NCBI GenBank assembly: GCA_026413225.1
Contig: CM048557.1
Coordinates: forward strand, 59,076,987 to 59,140,986
Length of the DNA stretch: 64,000 bases
Source of the DNA: Otis tarda
Lineage: Eukaryota > Chordata > Aves > Otidiformes > Otididae
Direction of reading: 5' to 3'
Shown here: piece by piece, positions 1 to 53,900 of the stretch
Layout of the letters: each line of letters begins with the position of its first letter
Position numbering within the stretch: the stretch's first letter is position 1
Made by a program: the position numbers and the translations under genes
The notes under the pieces: model-generated
Seen by the model: only the letters and a program-made list of their open reading frames with translations
What the model was told of the DNA's origin: nothing
Databases searched by the model: none

Positions 1-41163
<41,163 letters not shown>

Positions 41164-41425
41164 AAAATTTGTTTTGACTGGTAATGCTGTAGTAGTTGTC
41201 AGTCTTCTGTGTAGTATTCACTCGTAATTTTGTAACCTGGTTATAGGGTAAGTTGTCAGAGGGATTGGTGTTGACTAGGAAGAAAGGGAGCGGAGCAGTG
41301 CATTGGAAAGCTGATAGGCTAGACTTCTTCGAAGGAAAATTGAATGAGATTTTTAGATGGTTATTGGTAGATGTGATATTTGATGGATCATGTTATATGA
41401 AATAAAATCTGTATCAAGACTTTTG
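41164..41425 (+). terminator. DYNC1H1: DYNC1H1 3' UTR and poly(A) signal
   Basis: The 3' UTR is short, with a canonical AATAAA at 41401-41406, about 240 bases after the stop. A T-rich and TG-rich stretch from about 41455 fits a downstream element. The exact cleavage site is inferred. Confidence 0.75.
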
Positions 41426-41429
41426 AGTC

Positions 41430-44379
41430 TATTTCTGGAAATATAATTCTTACAGTGGTTTTTTTTTGTTGTTTTTTGTTTTTTTTTTTGGTCTGGAAAA
41501 ACTGTGCCTATGATCTTTTTGGAGAATAACAAGGAAGAAGTTTGTATTCAAGCATATTGTTGACACAGGTCCCTCAGCAGCTGGAATTTAAGTCTTCAGT
41601 GCAGTAAGACACAGAGCCTGACATTGTCTGCTATGACAGCTGATGACATTGCATGAATTATTTGCGAAGAACTGTCTCTTGCTTGAAGTAACCTGAATTT
41701 ACACAGCTGCTGAGATGCATTCCAAAGCCAGAGTATCCTAAACAAGACTTTCTTGTCCTATTGACCCAGAGAGCTTCCTCTTTCTCAAGCTGCTTTTATG
41801 GTGAAATAAGCCTCCAGTTTCATGTCTTGTTAAGCCCAGGGGGATAGTATTAAATGCTTAAACAAGGACTTAGTCTTATTTCAGAGATTCATATGTGACC
41901 AGCTGTTACCAGATTAGGGGAGCTGAGAATTCCTGCTAATTGCTGTAATGATTTGGGTGTTCACTTGCTTTCTCTCATGCTAAATTCATTGAGTAAGCAT
42001 TTCTACCTGACTAATCATCCTGTCAGAACAGCTGTCCTCTCTTAACAGCGGCTAATATAAAGTGTTCAAAGATGCATATGAAGAATACAGGTGCATAGCT
42101 TTTCAATCTTAAAACAGAAATCTCAGCAGCTCCTTCCTTTCAGTGATTTCTCCTACAAAAGCAGTGACTTTCTGAACCTGTATCAACTCTAATATTTTTT
42201 TCTTATACCAGACACACTTGTGCTAAGAGGAAAAATTATCTCAGCTTGCCTCGCATGCTTGTTTCAGCTGATGCCTACTAGTTACTAAAAGAGAGAATTC
42301 TTGCTGTCTACCCTCTCCATAGTGTTTTACAGGTCCTACAGTTAATCTCTGTAGGTTGCACTGTCCTGCTTGGTTTTCTTACTTTATAAAGAATGAATCC
42401 CAGACCAGTGCATGCTTAAATATGTGCAACTTCTAGCTCATAGTAGCTCAGCTGAACATGCACCTTTCTTTCAGCAGCTACTTTTTGTGCATAGCTCAGC
42501 ACCTGGGCTGTGATACCAGCTTACAGCTACTATAAAAATCTTCAATTAAACCAGTTCCACTTACTAGCAAGTACTAACACTGTAAATCAAGAGTGTCCCA
42601 TATATGACATAGCTAGAGCTTCCCAAACTATTGAGCTCTTCATAGCGCTCTGCATTAGGCCTGAATTAATGAAAGATACAGTTGCAGTTCAGAACTTAAT
42701 CCACAGTGGGATTCTCATACTCAATAATCAGACTTTAAATGTCTGCATATAATACTGTCTCATGTGCCTTACACATGAGACAACTTATTTGTTCCCTTCT
42801 CCTGGTTGTTCCTGTATTATTTTTTCCTAGTGGATTATTTATTTCAGTATGCTGTGTTAAACAACTGGTTTAAGTTAAATCCTCACTAGATGAGATTAGG
42901 GTTCTCAGCTGCAGTTTGCAGGTCAGTAGTTCAGTTTTATTTGGCCTCAGAGGAGGTGGTTGAAAACCATTCAGCAGGCAGCTAGGACTTAAAAGGTTGT
43001 GACTTCCCTGATGTGGGTTGAAGTGGCTTAGCTGCATCACAATGTTGTCTTTTTGAAGCTTTTTTTTGTGAGTCTTAATTCTAGAGAGAGCTGTAGCCTA
43101 GTTGCAGTACACATAGATCTATACCTGCAAGGAGTTTTTTTCTGCAATTAAGTTCACAGCAGCTTGCTTTGCCACTGTGGCAAAGTCAGAGGGCAAGCAT
43201 AGCAGCTTCTGTCTTAGGGCAAAAGGCCTCTGAATCTTCCTGTTCTAACCAGTTTGCTTCCAAGCTGATTAAAAACCAGCTCTGTATCTCCAGAGTGGGG
43301 ATAAGGGTGAAAGCAAAATTGTTTTAATAAAATAAATACACAACTGTTAGTGGAAGAGTGCCACGCTAGAAGTTAAATAGCATTTTGAGTGGCTTTCCAC
43401 CTTACAAAAAAAAAAAAAAACCTGCAAATTAAAAATCTCCACCAGAATTTATGCTTTCACAAGTAGTTGGTACCAATATATTTCAAGCTGTCATATTTAT
43501 AGACAGTAGTTCCCCTTCCTCATAAAGGAACTACTCAGACTCTAAAGGTGATAAAACATTTCCATACAGGAGAGGGAAATGGGAGATACAGCTTTTCCTA
43601 ATTTTTGCAGTTCCCAAGTGATTGTTCTCACTAGTGAAGAAGAGTGCTTTCAGCTAATGTGTTCAACTTCACATTGTAAATTCTAAACCAGCAGGTATAC
43701 TGAGACTGTGTACCTAAAACATTGTTCAAGACAGGTAGGGACGGATACGTTAATAGCACAAGTCAACTTCTCCCTGTTTGAAGGAAAAAAAAAATAGAAG
43801 CTAGTTTGCCTTCAGTTGCAGTCAGTTCAAATTAATGCAATTCAGTTGTTTGTAGTCCAGCCTGTCAGATCCTTCACCATACAGCTACTTCCCTCCTCTC
43901 GTACAGCAGGTCAGACATAGGAAGAGCCAAACACTGACATAAAGCAGGTGAGGTAAACTATGGCTATGGCAAACTAATTGCAACCACGCAGTCACTCTTC
44001 CTTCTTTCCTCAGCAAACCTTTGCAGTATTTTTCTGAAATTGCACTGAAACTGAGCAGGTGCCCCCTGCTCAGATACAGGTAGCAGATACAGGATTTAGG
44101 CTGGTGCTTCAAGAGGCCCCAGGCACGAAAGCAGCACCCAGGCATGAAGCTTAGCTGTGATTCTGTGGCCATACCTCAGCTAGTTGTCACTCGAATTGCC
44201 ACACAAGCTTGTTCAGTTCATTCTGCCTTTCCAGGTGGATCTCAGCATCTGCAGTGCACAGTGCAGCTGCATTTATAACAGGCTTGAGCCACTTTGTTTA
44301 AAGCTCGATCAGTTAACTATCTGTAAAAGAAATCTATGAGGTTCATTCTTCAGAGCAAACAGTTCGTCCAATGATTTGT
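41430..44379. other. Convergent intergenic region
   Basis: Lies between the DYNC1H1 poly(A) site and the terminal minus-strand exon at 44380. It is AT-rich and has no open frame longer than 95 codons and no recognisable exon or repeat. TTTATT at about 42935 could be the poly(A) signal of the minus-strand gene. Confidence 0.5.
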
Positions 44380-44931
44380 TCATACCTCAGATGAAGTTGT
44401 ACGGAATTTTTTTCTTCTTAGTTTTTCACTAGCACCCTCTGGAATAGAAATCCCTTGTTTTCTTTTGATTAGGGGCTGTTTGGCCACTGTGCCATCACAG
44501 TCAGCTGCTAGTGTGGGTTGTGGAGTGCTGTCATCTGGGCTTGCAAGGAGATCTGCAGGGGCTGAAGGGTTAATAGTCATCAGTGAGGAATGGTCAGGTG
44601 TCAGCCACATGGAGGTAAATGCTTCTGTGGCTCTAGTCAATTCAGATGATTGCAACAGGCTTCTAGGTAAATCCGTCCCTTGGCTAGGAAGTTCCAGAGG
44701 TGCTTTACAGTCACTTACTGTCTGAATTTCACTGACTTTAGTTTCCAGGCACAGCCAGTCTGGAGCTTTCAGGAAGGACTCTCCATCTTCTGAACTGTCA
44801 GCATCCTCCAAAGCTGTTGCTTTTGGGGCACTGTTTGTCCATGGTGCAACTTTTATACTACTTAAAGAATTCAAGCTACAGTCAGAGTGAATGGATGCAT
44901 CTTCTGAATCACCATCATAAGGATCTAAAAA
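44380..44931 (-). CDS. Terminal exon of the unrecognised minus-strand gene
   Basis: 552 bases, 183 codons plus stop, opening after a TATTTTAG acceptor at phase 0. It begins FLDPYDGDSEDASIHSD, continues through a low-complexity Ser/Thr/Pro/Asp-rich segment, and ends with a basic cluster (EKLRRKKFRT) followed by TTSSEV and TGA. The composition suggests a disordered regulatory tail with possible phosphorylation sites and a nuclear-localisation-like patch, which is inference only. A possible donor (GAG|GTATGA) directly precedes the stop, so the exon could also be spliced onward. The opening motif recurs at 57325. Confidence 0.6.
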   Translation of the reverse strand, partial: FLDPYDGDSEDASIHSDCSLNSLSSIKVAPWTNSAPKATALEDADSSEDGESFLKAPDWLCLETKVSEIQTVSDCKAPLELPSQGTDLPRSLLQSSELTRATEAFTSMWLTPDHSSLMTINPSAPADLLASPDDSTPQPTLAADCDGTVAKQPLIKRKQGISIPEGASEKLRRKKFRTTSSEV

Positions 44932-47900
44932 CTAAAATAAAGGTCCCTGAAAATGCTGGATGCTTATTTGTCTATTAAAAAAAAATACAACAGGCAACAT
45001 ACAGTGGGCCTTTAAAACATAAGTCACAGACTTACTACAGAAGTTTTACCTGTTTATCCACACATTCCCACCTATATTTTAATTTTTGGGTGCTACACTG
45101 AGAACAAGTCTGCTGCATAATAACCAAACCTACTTGCAATCGTCTGGAGTCCCTTGCTTTCCTGAGCCCTCCAGCGAGCAGGCTAGGCATCACCTATTTA
45201 AGACAAGTTAACAGGTTTATAAAGCACTTTCCTATGAACTGTTGATCGAAGTAAAACCAGAGTAAGTAAAAATCCTAGAGAAAAGGAAGCCAGATTGTCT
45301 CCTTGCTAAAAGACAGTCAAAAGTGTATCTCAGTCTGACTTTTAGAGGCCTGGTAAAGTTAACCTAAAATAGAGGGACCGAGTCCTGTGGTAAGTTTCAC
45401 TGCACTTAAAACATTGCTATGAAGAGAACAGTAAGTAATTGTATTACTTACCAGCAGAGAAGTACATCAAATCAGCATTTAACTAATAGTAGACAAAATA
45501 TCATTTAGAGTTTAGAGAGCTTCCCTCCCACGCAGGTCCCTTTTTGTTCTTTTACATAGGGAAGATCTGGAATTCTTCCTTATTTGTTGGATTATTAATT
45601 TGCTGTTCCTTGGAGAGTTCTGTAATGAACACAGTCAAACCGAGTCCTTTCGGTCTCGGTATCACTGCTGGAACACTGAGGATCAGGCCTCTTTTCCCCC
45701 ATGTGGTTAAACGTGGACTTGTCCAGATCTGGATAAAGAACTTTCTCCATGAATTTATGCTTGAGAAGTGCATCCTTCTGAAACAGTGCTTATAGTCTAT
45801 GTCTATTAAAAAAAAAAAAAAAAAAAGCTCCACACAGGGAGACTCCCTTTCAAAGGGAAACCACAGGTACAAAGCAGTCACACAAAGAGGAAAAAGAGTT
45901 TACTGCACAGAAAGTGCTCCTTTAGAAGAATCCAGCACAGCTGCTCGAACAAGCTGCCAGTCATTGCTGTGGCTGTTTTCCGTGGGGAAGGAGCAGAATC
46001 TGAGCCCAGCTGAAGCAGAGCAGGGCTTGGCAAAGCTGGACTCCTCACAACAGGAGCCTGAAGGCTTTAGCAGAGGCACTGAAGCCCAAGCCCATTTGTG
46101 TATTCTTGTGCTAGTCCAAGGACAGAGACATCCCCATAAAGCCAGTGGGCAGTGCTGGGCAATGAAGAAAAGCAGCTCCTGCTTCTCCAAAGAGCCCAGA
46201 AATCCCCCAGCCCTGGCCTGGCACCTGCTTCTGCACCCTCAGTGACAGCAACTGGCTCCTTGTCCAGGCTGGCACCCTTGCAAACCCCTCTTCTACCAGC
46301 CCAGCCGTCAGGGTCCAGCCAGACAGCTGCACTTCCAGCCTTGTTTCTTCCAGAAGGAGACCACGGAAAACTCCAGCTTTCCCGTGGGCTTTCTGGAGGA
46401 TGAAGCAGCGGCAGGTTCCTGGCAGACAGCTTCTCTAAGCCACAGAGCACAGCAATTCACATGGGCTGACAGCAAGCCCACACTTCTGACTTTTACCCAG
46501 AAGTTACTTCTCCGCTCCAGAATCAGGGTTTTTTCATGAACATTAAACACACTGGTTTGACAGGACAATGCTTAGGAAGTTACCAATACTCATAAGTAAC
46601 TGCCACAGCAACAGAGCTGCTCTCTTAATCTCACCCAAAACAGACGGCAGACGTTCTCCACCCCGAGCTGCAGCAATCCTGCTGGACCAGAGCTGCTGAC
46701 AGAGACACCCCAGGTCAGCTTTAAGCACTTCTTAGCAGAGAAGTCCTAATGCTACGTTTGTCTACCTAAAACACTGGCAACTTACCTGCCTCATCCCCCC
46801 AGAATCAATTTTGCTAAAATTAGTTGTAAGGAAGAGCCTGGTGGATAGAATGTTGGGTGTTGGCAGGTTTTTTCCCCCCTTTCCTTTTACAGTCATAAAA
46901 CCAACAACCCCAGTAACCGCGCTTTAGCCTCTCCCTGCTGAGACCAAGGGGAGGGAAGAGCTGGACACCCATCAGGGAATCCCAAGACTACAAAAATGCT
47001 TCAGAGAGCCGGGTCTTACCTCCGCGCCGGATTCGGACTCGGACTCCGTACTTGACTCTACTACGCACTTCTGCTGTGGAGGAGGAAGGGAAAGAAGTGC
47101 TACGCAAAGCAGAAGTTACCGCAGCTTTGGGTTGAAGCTGAAGTTCCAGTACAAACTGTAGATGTTGTGTTCCTCCAAAACTTTCCCATTTGAAGCCAGT
47201 TTGTCTTTTCAAATATCTCACATTTGTGGTGATGGTTGGGTTGTGCAAGTGAGACACAAGGGAAAAACAGAAGTCTCTCCCACCTCCCACCAAAAAAGGA
47301 AAGCTATCCAGAACAGGCCTTGCAGTTGCTAGGAACAGTTAGTTCAGATGTGGGAAAAAAAAAAAACAAACAAAACACCTTATATAAAATGTTTTTTGAT
47401 TTGTACTGAGGGGTTTTTTGTTTCTTTGCTTTTGGTGAGGTTTTTGTGTTTTTTTGTGTTTTTTTGTTTTTTTTTTTAAACCAAGAGCCTACATCTCAGA
47501 AATGTAAATGCAAATAAATGACTAAAACTAGAAACAATATTCTCATTTTTTCTGAGGCTTTTGCTACAGAGACCTTACAAACTCATAGCCCCTGTACTCC
47601 CCAGGTGGTGGTACAGGACTGGAATAGCTCTCGCTCTCCCTTTTTGTTTCTTCGCAGGTGCCACTATTTGAATTAATTCACTCACACCTGTTCTTCATGC
47701 ACTACCAGGTGACAAAGCAACAAACACTTTCTGAATTATACTTGAACAGGAAGATAAAGAAGCAGCAATTAGAAAAAAGTTACCATGTATTTACGTGCCA
47801 GTCTTTCTATGCAGTCTGGGCTTTTAACAGAATCCTTCATTTCCTGAGCATCTACTAAAACACGCAGAGGGTAGGAAAGTGCATTAGAGAAAATCTTTCC

Positions 47901-50900
47901 ATAGATAAATTGCCCAGACATGGTAGCTCCCCTTTTGCTAGAAAGGTTGGTCAATCCTTCACAAAGTCTGTGTTAAATTCTCAATCCAAAGCAGCTTCTG
48001 TTCAAAAACAAACAAGAAGCCACCACTACTACCAAAACAGTGACTTGATTCACTGGTTCTTCATGCAGCATTAGAAAAATCCTTTTTTTAAAAAAAAAAA
48101 AAAAAAGAAGCTTATATTCTGTAAAATGTTTTTTTTCTTTTTTTTTTTTTTTTTTCTCCCCAGGCAAACAGGTTTTCTGAACTCTCAGAGAGGTACTTGT
48201 ACTCCAGACATCAAACCAGACTAGAGAGGGGCAAACACAAAGCCACGCTGAGAGCCAGCCCTCCCACCCTGGCCTTCGGTCGCCATACACCCCCCACCCC
48301 ACCAGGGCTCTGCTCCAGGGTGCTCCCTTCTCCCCATACCCTCCATGGGCTGCCCAGCCCCACGCCTCTTCCTCCGCCGCTGCCTCTTCTCAGCTGAGGC
48401 CATTCTGTTCCCCACACCTTCACCCTCCTCCACCTTTATAGGCTTGGGCCCCAGCTGCCCCACCTCTGCCCCCACCTCTCGTACATGCCCTGCTCAGCTC
48501 CCTCAACCTGGAGGCTTCGCTCTTTCAAAAAAGATGGGAGCAAAGCGAGGAAAAAGAGAGTCAAGTCCTCCTGTGAAAGTGCTTTTTGCCACAGCCAGAG
48601 GCTCCAGACTGCTCTTCACAATTTGTTCACCAGAGCTGACTGTGGGGAAGTCTACAGCAGAAATATGGACAAAGCAGCACAGCAGTTTGAGTCCCCCAGT
48701 CATTACATTTCTCCAAGTCTCTTTATATAAAGCACATGCACACACAGGCGTGCACACATCTACAGGTGAGTTTGCAAGGCCCAGTGGCCAGAGATACGAT
48801 GCTCCCCCTCTGCTCTCACCGATTTATTTTCTGTAGCCCCATGTCATTCACATGACAGAAGAGAGGCAGCAGTCAAAGGGAAAGCACCTATCCCCTCCAG
48901 AGGCTGCCAGGATATTCAGAGATGTTCGTTTCCTCCCGCCATTTGCTGCAGCAGACGATCTCCCACCTGATGGATGGACAGTTGCAGTTGGACATGCAAT
49001 GATTTCTAAGGATCCCTCTTAATCACTTACAATCCATCATGGGTGATTTGGAGGACTTAGATATCACCACCCTTACTTGCCATCACTCTCTAAGAAAAGG
49101 AACAACAATTTTGCTATTTTTAAATACAAGGGTGTCTTGGTTTAGCCCAGCTCAGGACCAGACTACACAATCTCTCACTCCCCCCACCCTCCAAGGGAAT
49201 AGGGAGAGATAATATAACAAAAAGGCTCGAGGTTTGAGATAAGGACAGGGAGAGATCACTGAAGTCACCATTACTCGACTTGGGGAAAACTATTTGTTTA
49301 TTATTAAAACCAAAGCCGGAAAATGAGAAAGAGAACACAATAACCTCCCCTCACCCCTCCCAGGCTTAACGTTATGTCTACCACCTTCCCCCCCAAGCGG
49401 CACAGTGGGGAATAGGGAATGGGGGTTGCAGTCAGTTCATCACACCTCGCTTTACACTGCTCCTTCCATATTGGGTGAAGAAATCCTCACATTCCTCCCC
49501 TGCTCCTTCATGAGGTCCCTCCCACGGGCTGCAGTCCTTCATGAACTGCTCCAGCGTGGGTCACTTTTCCACGAGGTGCAGCCCCTCCAGAACAGCTGCC
49601 CCAGCAGGCCCTCCATGGGCCACAGCCGCCTTCCGGCATCTGCCTGCCCCGGCCTGGGATCCTCCATGGGCTGCAGGTGGATCTCTGCTCCTCCGTGGGC
49701 CTCCATGGGCTGCAGGGGGACAACCTGCTCCACCATGGGCTGCACCACGGGCTGCAGGGGAACCTTGGCCAGGAGCAACATTTCTCCTCTCCTTCCTTCT
49801 TCACTGACCTTGGCGTCTGCAGCCGTTCCTCTCACAAGAGATTCTTCACAATCAGCTCAGGCAGACACCTCTCAGGTTCTCTTCACATCTCCTCTCCTCT
49901 CCTCTCCACTTCTTGCAGCTGGGCTGGGCTGGGCCAAGTCAGGCCCAGACAGCCACCCAGCGGGAGGCCAGAGGGTGAGGCCTGCAAAGCCCACAAGGCT
50001 TGCGCCTCTCCCTCTCTACCCCTGCTCCACCTTCTTCACATCTTCTCCTTTTTTTTTTTTTCTATTTTTCCTCTTCTTAAATACATTATCACAGAGGCGT
50101 TATCAGGGAACATTCTGCTACCAATTGGCTTGGCCCTGGCCAGTAGCGGGTCTGCCCTAGGCCCAGCCAAGTCCACTGAACAAAGGGGAAACTTCTAGAA
50201 CCTTCTTACAGAAAGAAGCTGCCACCGTAGCCCCCCCTCACTAACAAAACCAACACAAAGGGGTAGTATTTTTTTCAGATTTACCAGAGAACTATGACTT
50301 GGGCCCATTTTTCACAAAGAAGTAGACCTCATCTGACCCTTTAAAGGCCACATCTCCATTCCCCTTCTTCTCCTTTTTATAGGGAAAGGATGAACTAATT
50401 CTTTTTACTTTTTCAAATCAAAATTCCTCTTCTTCCCATTATTTCCTTCCTATCTGGCTTTTTCACATCTTCCTGCACAGTGCAGAAGGCACTATTGGTT
50501 TAATTTTAAAACGAGTACCAAAGCCTCAGTGAAACAAGCATCTCTCGCTCTGGAGCCAGCAGCAGGCTGCTGCTCTGAAAGGGCACCAGGAACCAGCCCC
50601 TGGGGAGGCAACAGCAGGAGCAGCTCACAAACTCCACAACCCTTCCGCCCCACATCCGCCACCAGCCAAGCTGCACCCTAATCACATACACCTTTCTCCC
50701 AGACACCTCCTTTTCCACCCCCTTACCTTCTCTGCCCAGGCCAGGACTGTCTGATGGTTATTCCCTCTCTCTGGATTCTCCAACCACTTTCAAAACACAG
50801 CAGCCAAAAGCCTGCAGTGCCAGCTGAGTTGAATGAGCACATACAATCATGATCCTTAATCCAAACACATGGCTTTGAGTTGTTTCTCCCACAAAAGCCT

Positions 50901-53900
50901 GCCCAAAATTACCTACTGGTGCTTTACAAGCAACAGATCTTAGCAACAAGGCCCTGGCCTCTGTGGTTCAAGAGAACTGTTGGTCTGCGTGGGCTTACAG
51001 CTGAAACAGTGACTGCAAGGGTGAGACCAGGCCAAGGCTCGCACAATGAACCCGCTGCCAGCACCCATCCGGGCAGGAATGGGGCAGCAGAGGTACGGCC
51101 AGACAACAGACCACCAAGGAAGGTTTGCGGTTTCAACTTCCCAAAGCACACAGGCGATGCCATCGCCGCACCAGGGCAGCTTTCAGCCGTACCTGGCTGG
51201 TGCAGTGTGGCCAGGGGGTTACAGAGGCACAGAAGTGCTCGCTCGAGCCGTTGGTCGCAGTCATTTACCGTACTGCTGATCGGTGTCTTGGCTCTCCTTG
51301 TCGCTCTTGGAAAAAGCCCTTGACCCTGCACAGACCTGGTGCCAGCCCCAGGGAGCTCTCATTTCCCCCGAGGCCTATGTAACACACTTCTCTTGTTTTT
51401 AAAGGTGTCATCGCTCCTTCTCCTCTTACCCACGTGTGCCTGCTGTCCCACAGCTTCATAAGGTGCTCCCGGGAGGCCAGCGCTCTGAAGGCCTCTCTCA
51501 GCAGATCTGTTTAGCATCTACATTATAACCACCCACCAAATAAATTACACACACGCATCGCTGTCTGTCTTAAAAAATAAAAAAATCCCCTCCTCTTTTA
51601 AAAATAGAATCAGCTTCTGCGTACACAAACAAAACGTACTAGATTGTCTGTCTGCTCTGAAATATGCTGGGGGAAAAACTGTACAAAACTGATTTGCCTA
51701 AGGTGAAAAAAAAAAAACCCTTAAAGCTCCGGGGCTGGGGCCAGCAATTCTCCGCTCTTGCAGAGCAGGCAGTGAAGCTGGAGCAGAGGCTGCCGAGGTT
51801 GCACATCCATCGGGGAAGGGCCGTGTCTCGCTTCTCGCCTGCAGAGCAGCCAGGACTGACATCTTTGGGAGCAGATTTAGGAGGCAGTTTAGGTTAATCT
51901 TGAATTATTAATTAATAATCTTGAATACCTCCTGTTAGTCAACAGAAGCAATTTTGTTTAGCAGCAGATTGTATCTGTGAGCTGTGAACAGGGAACTGAT
52001 TCACAGCACACCATGTTTGACTCACGGATATCTTGTTTCAGCCAAACCTCTTGCTGTAAGAAACGCAAAACGTACAGAACAAACTGGGGCTTTTGGCTCT
52101 CCACGTGCAGCTCTGCAGCCATCTGGGCGCTCCAGCTGTGGTTTGGAGTCTGATAAGCAGGCTGAAACCAAAGCAATCAAGCAAAAAAATACTTTTTCTT
52201 CATGGGAACAGGACAAGGTCAATTCTTGGGAAAAAAAAAACCTGAATGAGCTCCTGATCTCTGAAGGCCAAGATGAAGCCAAATCAGCTTTTCTCCTTAA
52301 AGCCATAGCCCTTCTATAAGAGCTGGTTTCCACCCCAACTGAAAAGCTTGGCTGACACTTCCTAGTGCTTTTTTTCCCCCCCTTTACTCCTAGACCAATG
52401 TCACCCTTCCTCCTGCCAGCCACCACCTCTCCCCGGTGTCTCTATGGACGTAGGTTCTCATCTCCTGTTGCCAATGCCCCCCAGCTGCCAGCCAAAGACA
52501 GATTATTCACAGGGTACTACCTCTGGGAGGGTCAGAGGGAGCAGAGATTTTTTCTATTCATTTTGGCAGAGTGCTTGACAGAAGCACACACCTGTCTTAG
52601 TATAAGTCAGCTTTGGAGGGCAATGCCTATCTCTAAATTTTAATCCTCAAGTACTGTTGGAGTTGCCGTACGGCAATGAAGCCCCACAGCAGCATTGCTT
52701 GTGCCATTTATACATTAGGAATCATGTCTTTCACGTATAAAACGTGTTTTAAAAGTGCAAGATGGGACTGTTCTGTAGTGAAAGAGGTTTTCAATCATTT
52801 GCAATAGGAAACAATCGAAACAAGATACTTAATCCAAATGAAGTTCATCAGATGATGCAAGTGCAGATCAGAGAACTAAGGTCTGCAGCCACAAAACCTC
52901 AACTTTTGGTCAACCCACCACCGAACACTGGTCAAGAACATTTCAGTCAAGCTTGAGCGTGCTTTGGGAAGCTGGAAACAAGATGCTGCAGAAACTGCAA
53001 GGTCTCGTCTCACACTGTGTGTTTCTGCCTATGAGCAGCGTAGGCAATCTTTTAGGCTCCACTTCCTATTCAAAACAAGCTGTAAACAAAGACACAAAAA
53101 GTACAGTTTACAGCTGTTTTGCAGAACAGCGACTGGCTTTATCCTTTACTTCGTAAGTACTTTTACCTACGGTGCAGTATGCAACTGCTGCTGCAGTCTC
53201 CTCGTTCCCACAGCTTACCTTGAAAAGTGCTACAGCAGCTAGTGTTAATATACGGCTGTTGATTCTTTACAAAAACAAAAGAGAGAACGAAGGCAGCCTT
53301 CAAATTCCTGTACTGATTGCTGTTTCCACATAAAAGCATCTCGTTCTTATCTTCATGAAGTCTTCTCCCTGTGATGCACGACAGAAGGGTGTGGGAGTCG
53401 AAGAAGTGTCCTTGGTGTATCCCAGTCTGTGAGTACAGAAACGCTGTCATCAGAGGCAGCTGTTCTGCATACTCCTGAGGAACCATATCCAAAATACTGG
53501 ATATTATGTGGTACAGAAACTGTAAGGAGTCATTAAGATTCATAGTTTTCTCTTGCACGTAAGGGGCAGCAGCCTCTGGAGACCTGAGCTGGGGTTCTTG
53601 ACTTTTCTTTTGTGTCTTGATGCACAGAATCATTGACCTTGGAAAAATCACTCCGGCCCTTCTTAAACCTTGTTTCCCCATTTGGAAAATGTAGGTGTAA
53701 CGCCAGTTTTCTTTAATTCGCCTTTGGCATGTCACAGTTGGCCAGGGAAGAAAAAGGTACTGAATTTTCTTAAAACAAAAATAAAAGCTGTAGCAGAGTA
53801 TTAATAACCCGGGAAGCCATGCTGGCATTTGGAGAGGGAATTTCCTTTTTAAAGACTGGCTGGACTATTGTGTTTTACTTCCATGTTTGTTCATGAATGC

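Noticed and set aside
48211..48836. Open frames of 163, 84 and 70 codons in a GC-rich, Pro-rich stretch
   Set aside because: Low-complexity composition, frames open on both strands, no splice context that extends them. A 5' exon of the minus-strand gene here would not fit the phases found.
50880..51331. 147- and 135-codon frames on opposite strands
   Set aside because: They overlap each other, with no start context or homology. Only the short segment ending at 51269 was kept, as a candidate exon.
53163..53828. Idea that this is a cytokine-receptor transmembrane and tail region
   Set aside because: The hydrophobic stretch followed by a Pro-containing segment is suggestive only. No extracellular fibronectin-type exons or box motifs could be found upstream.
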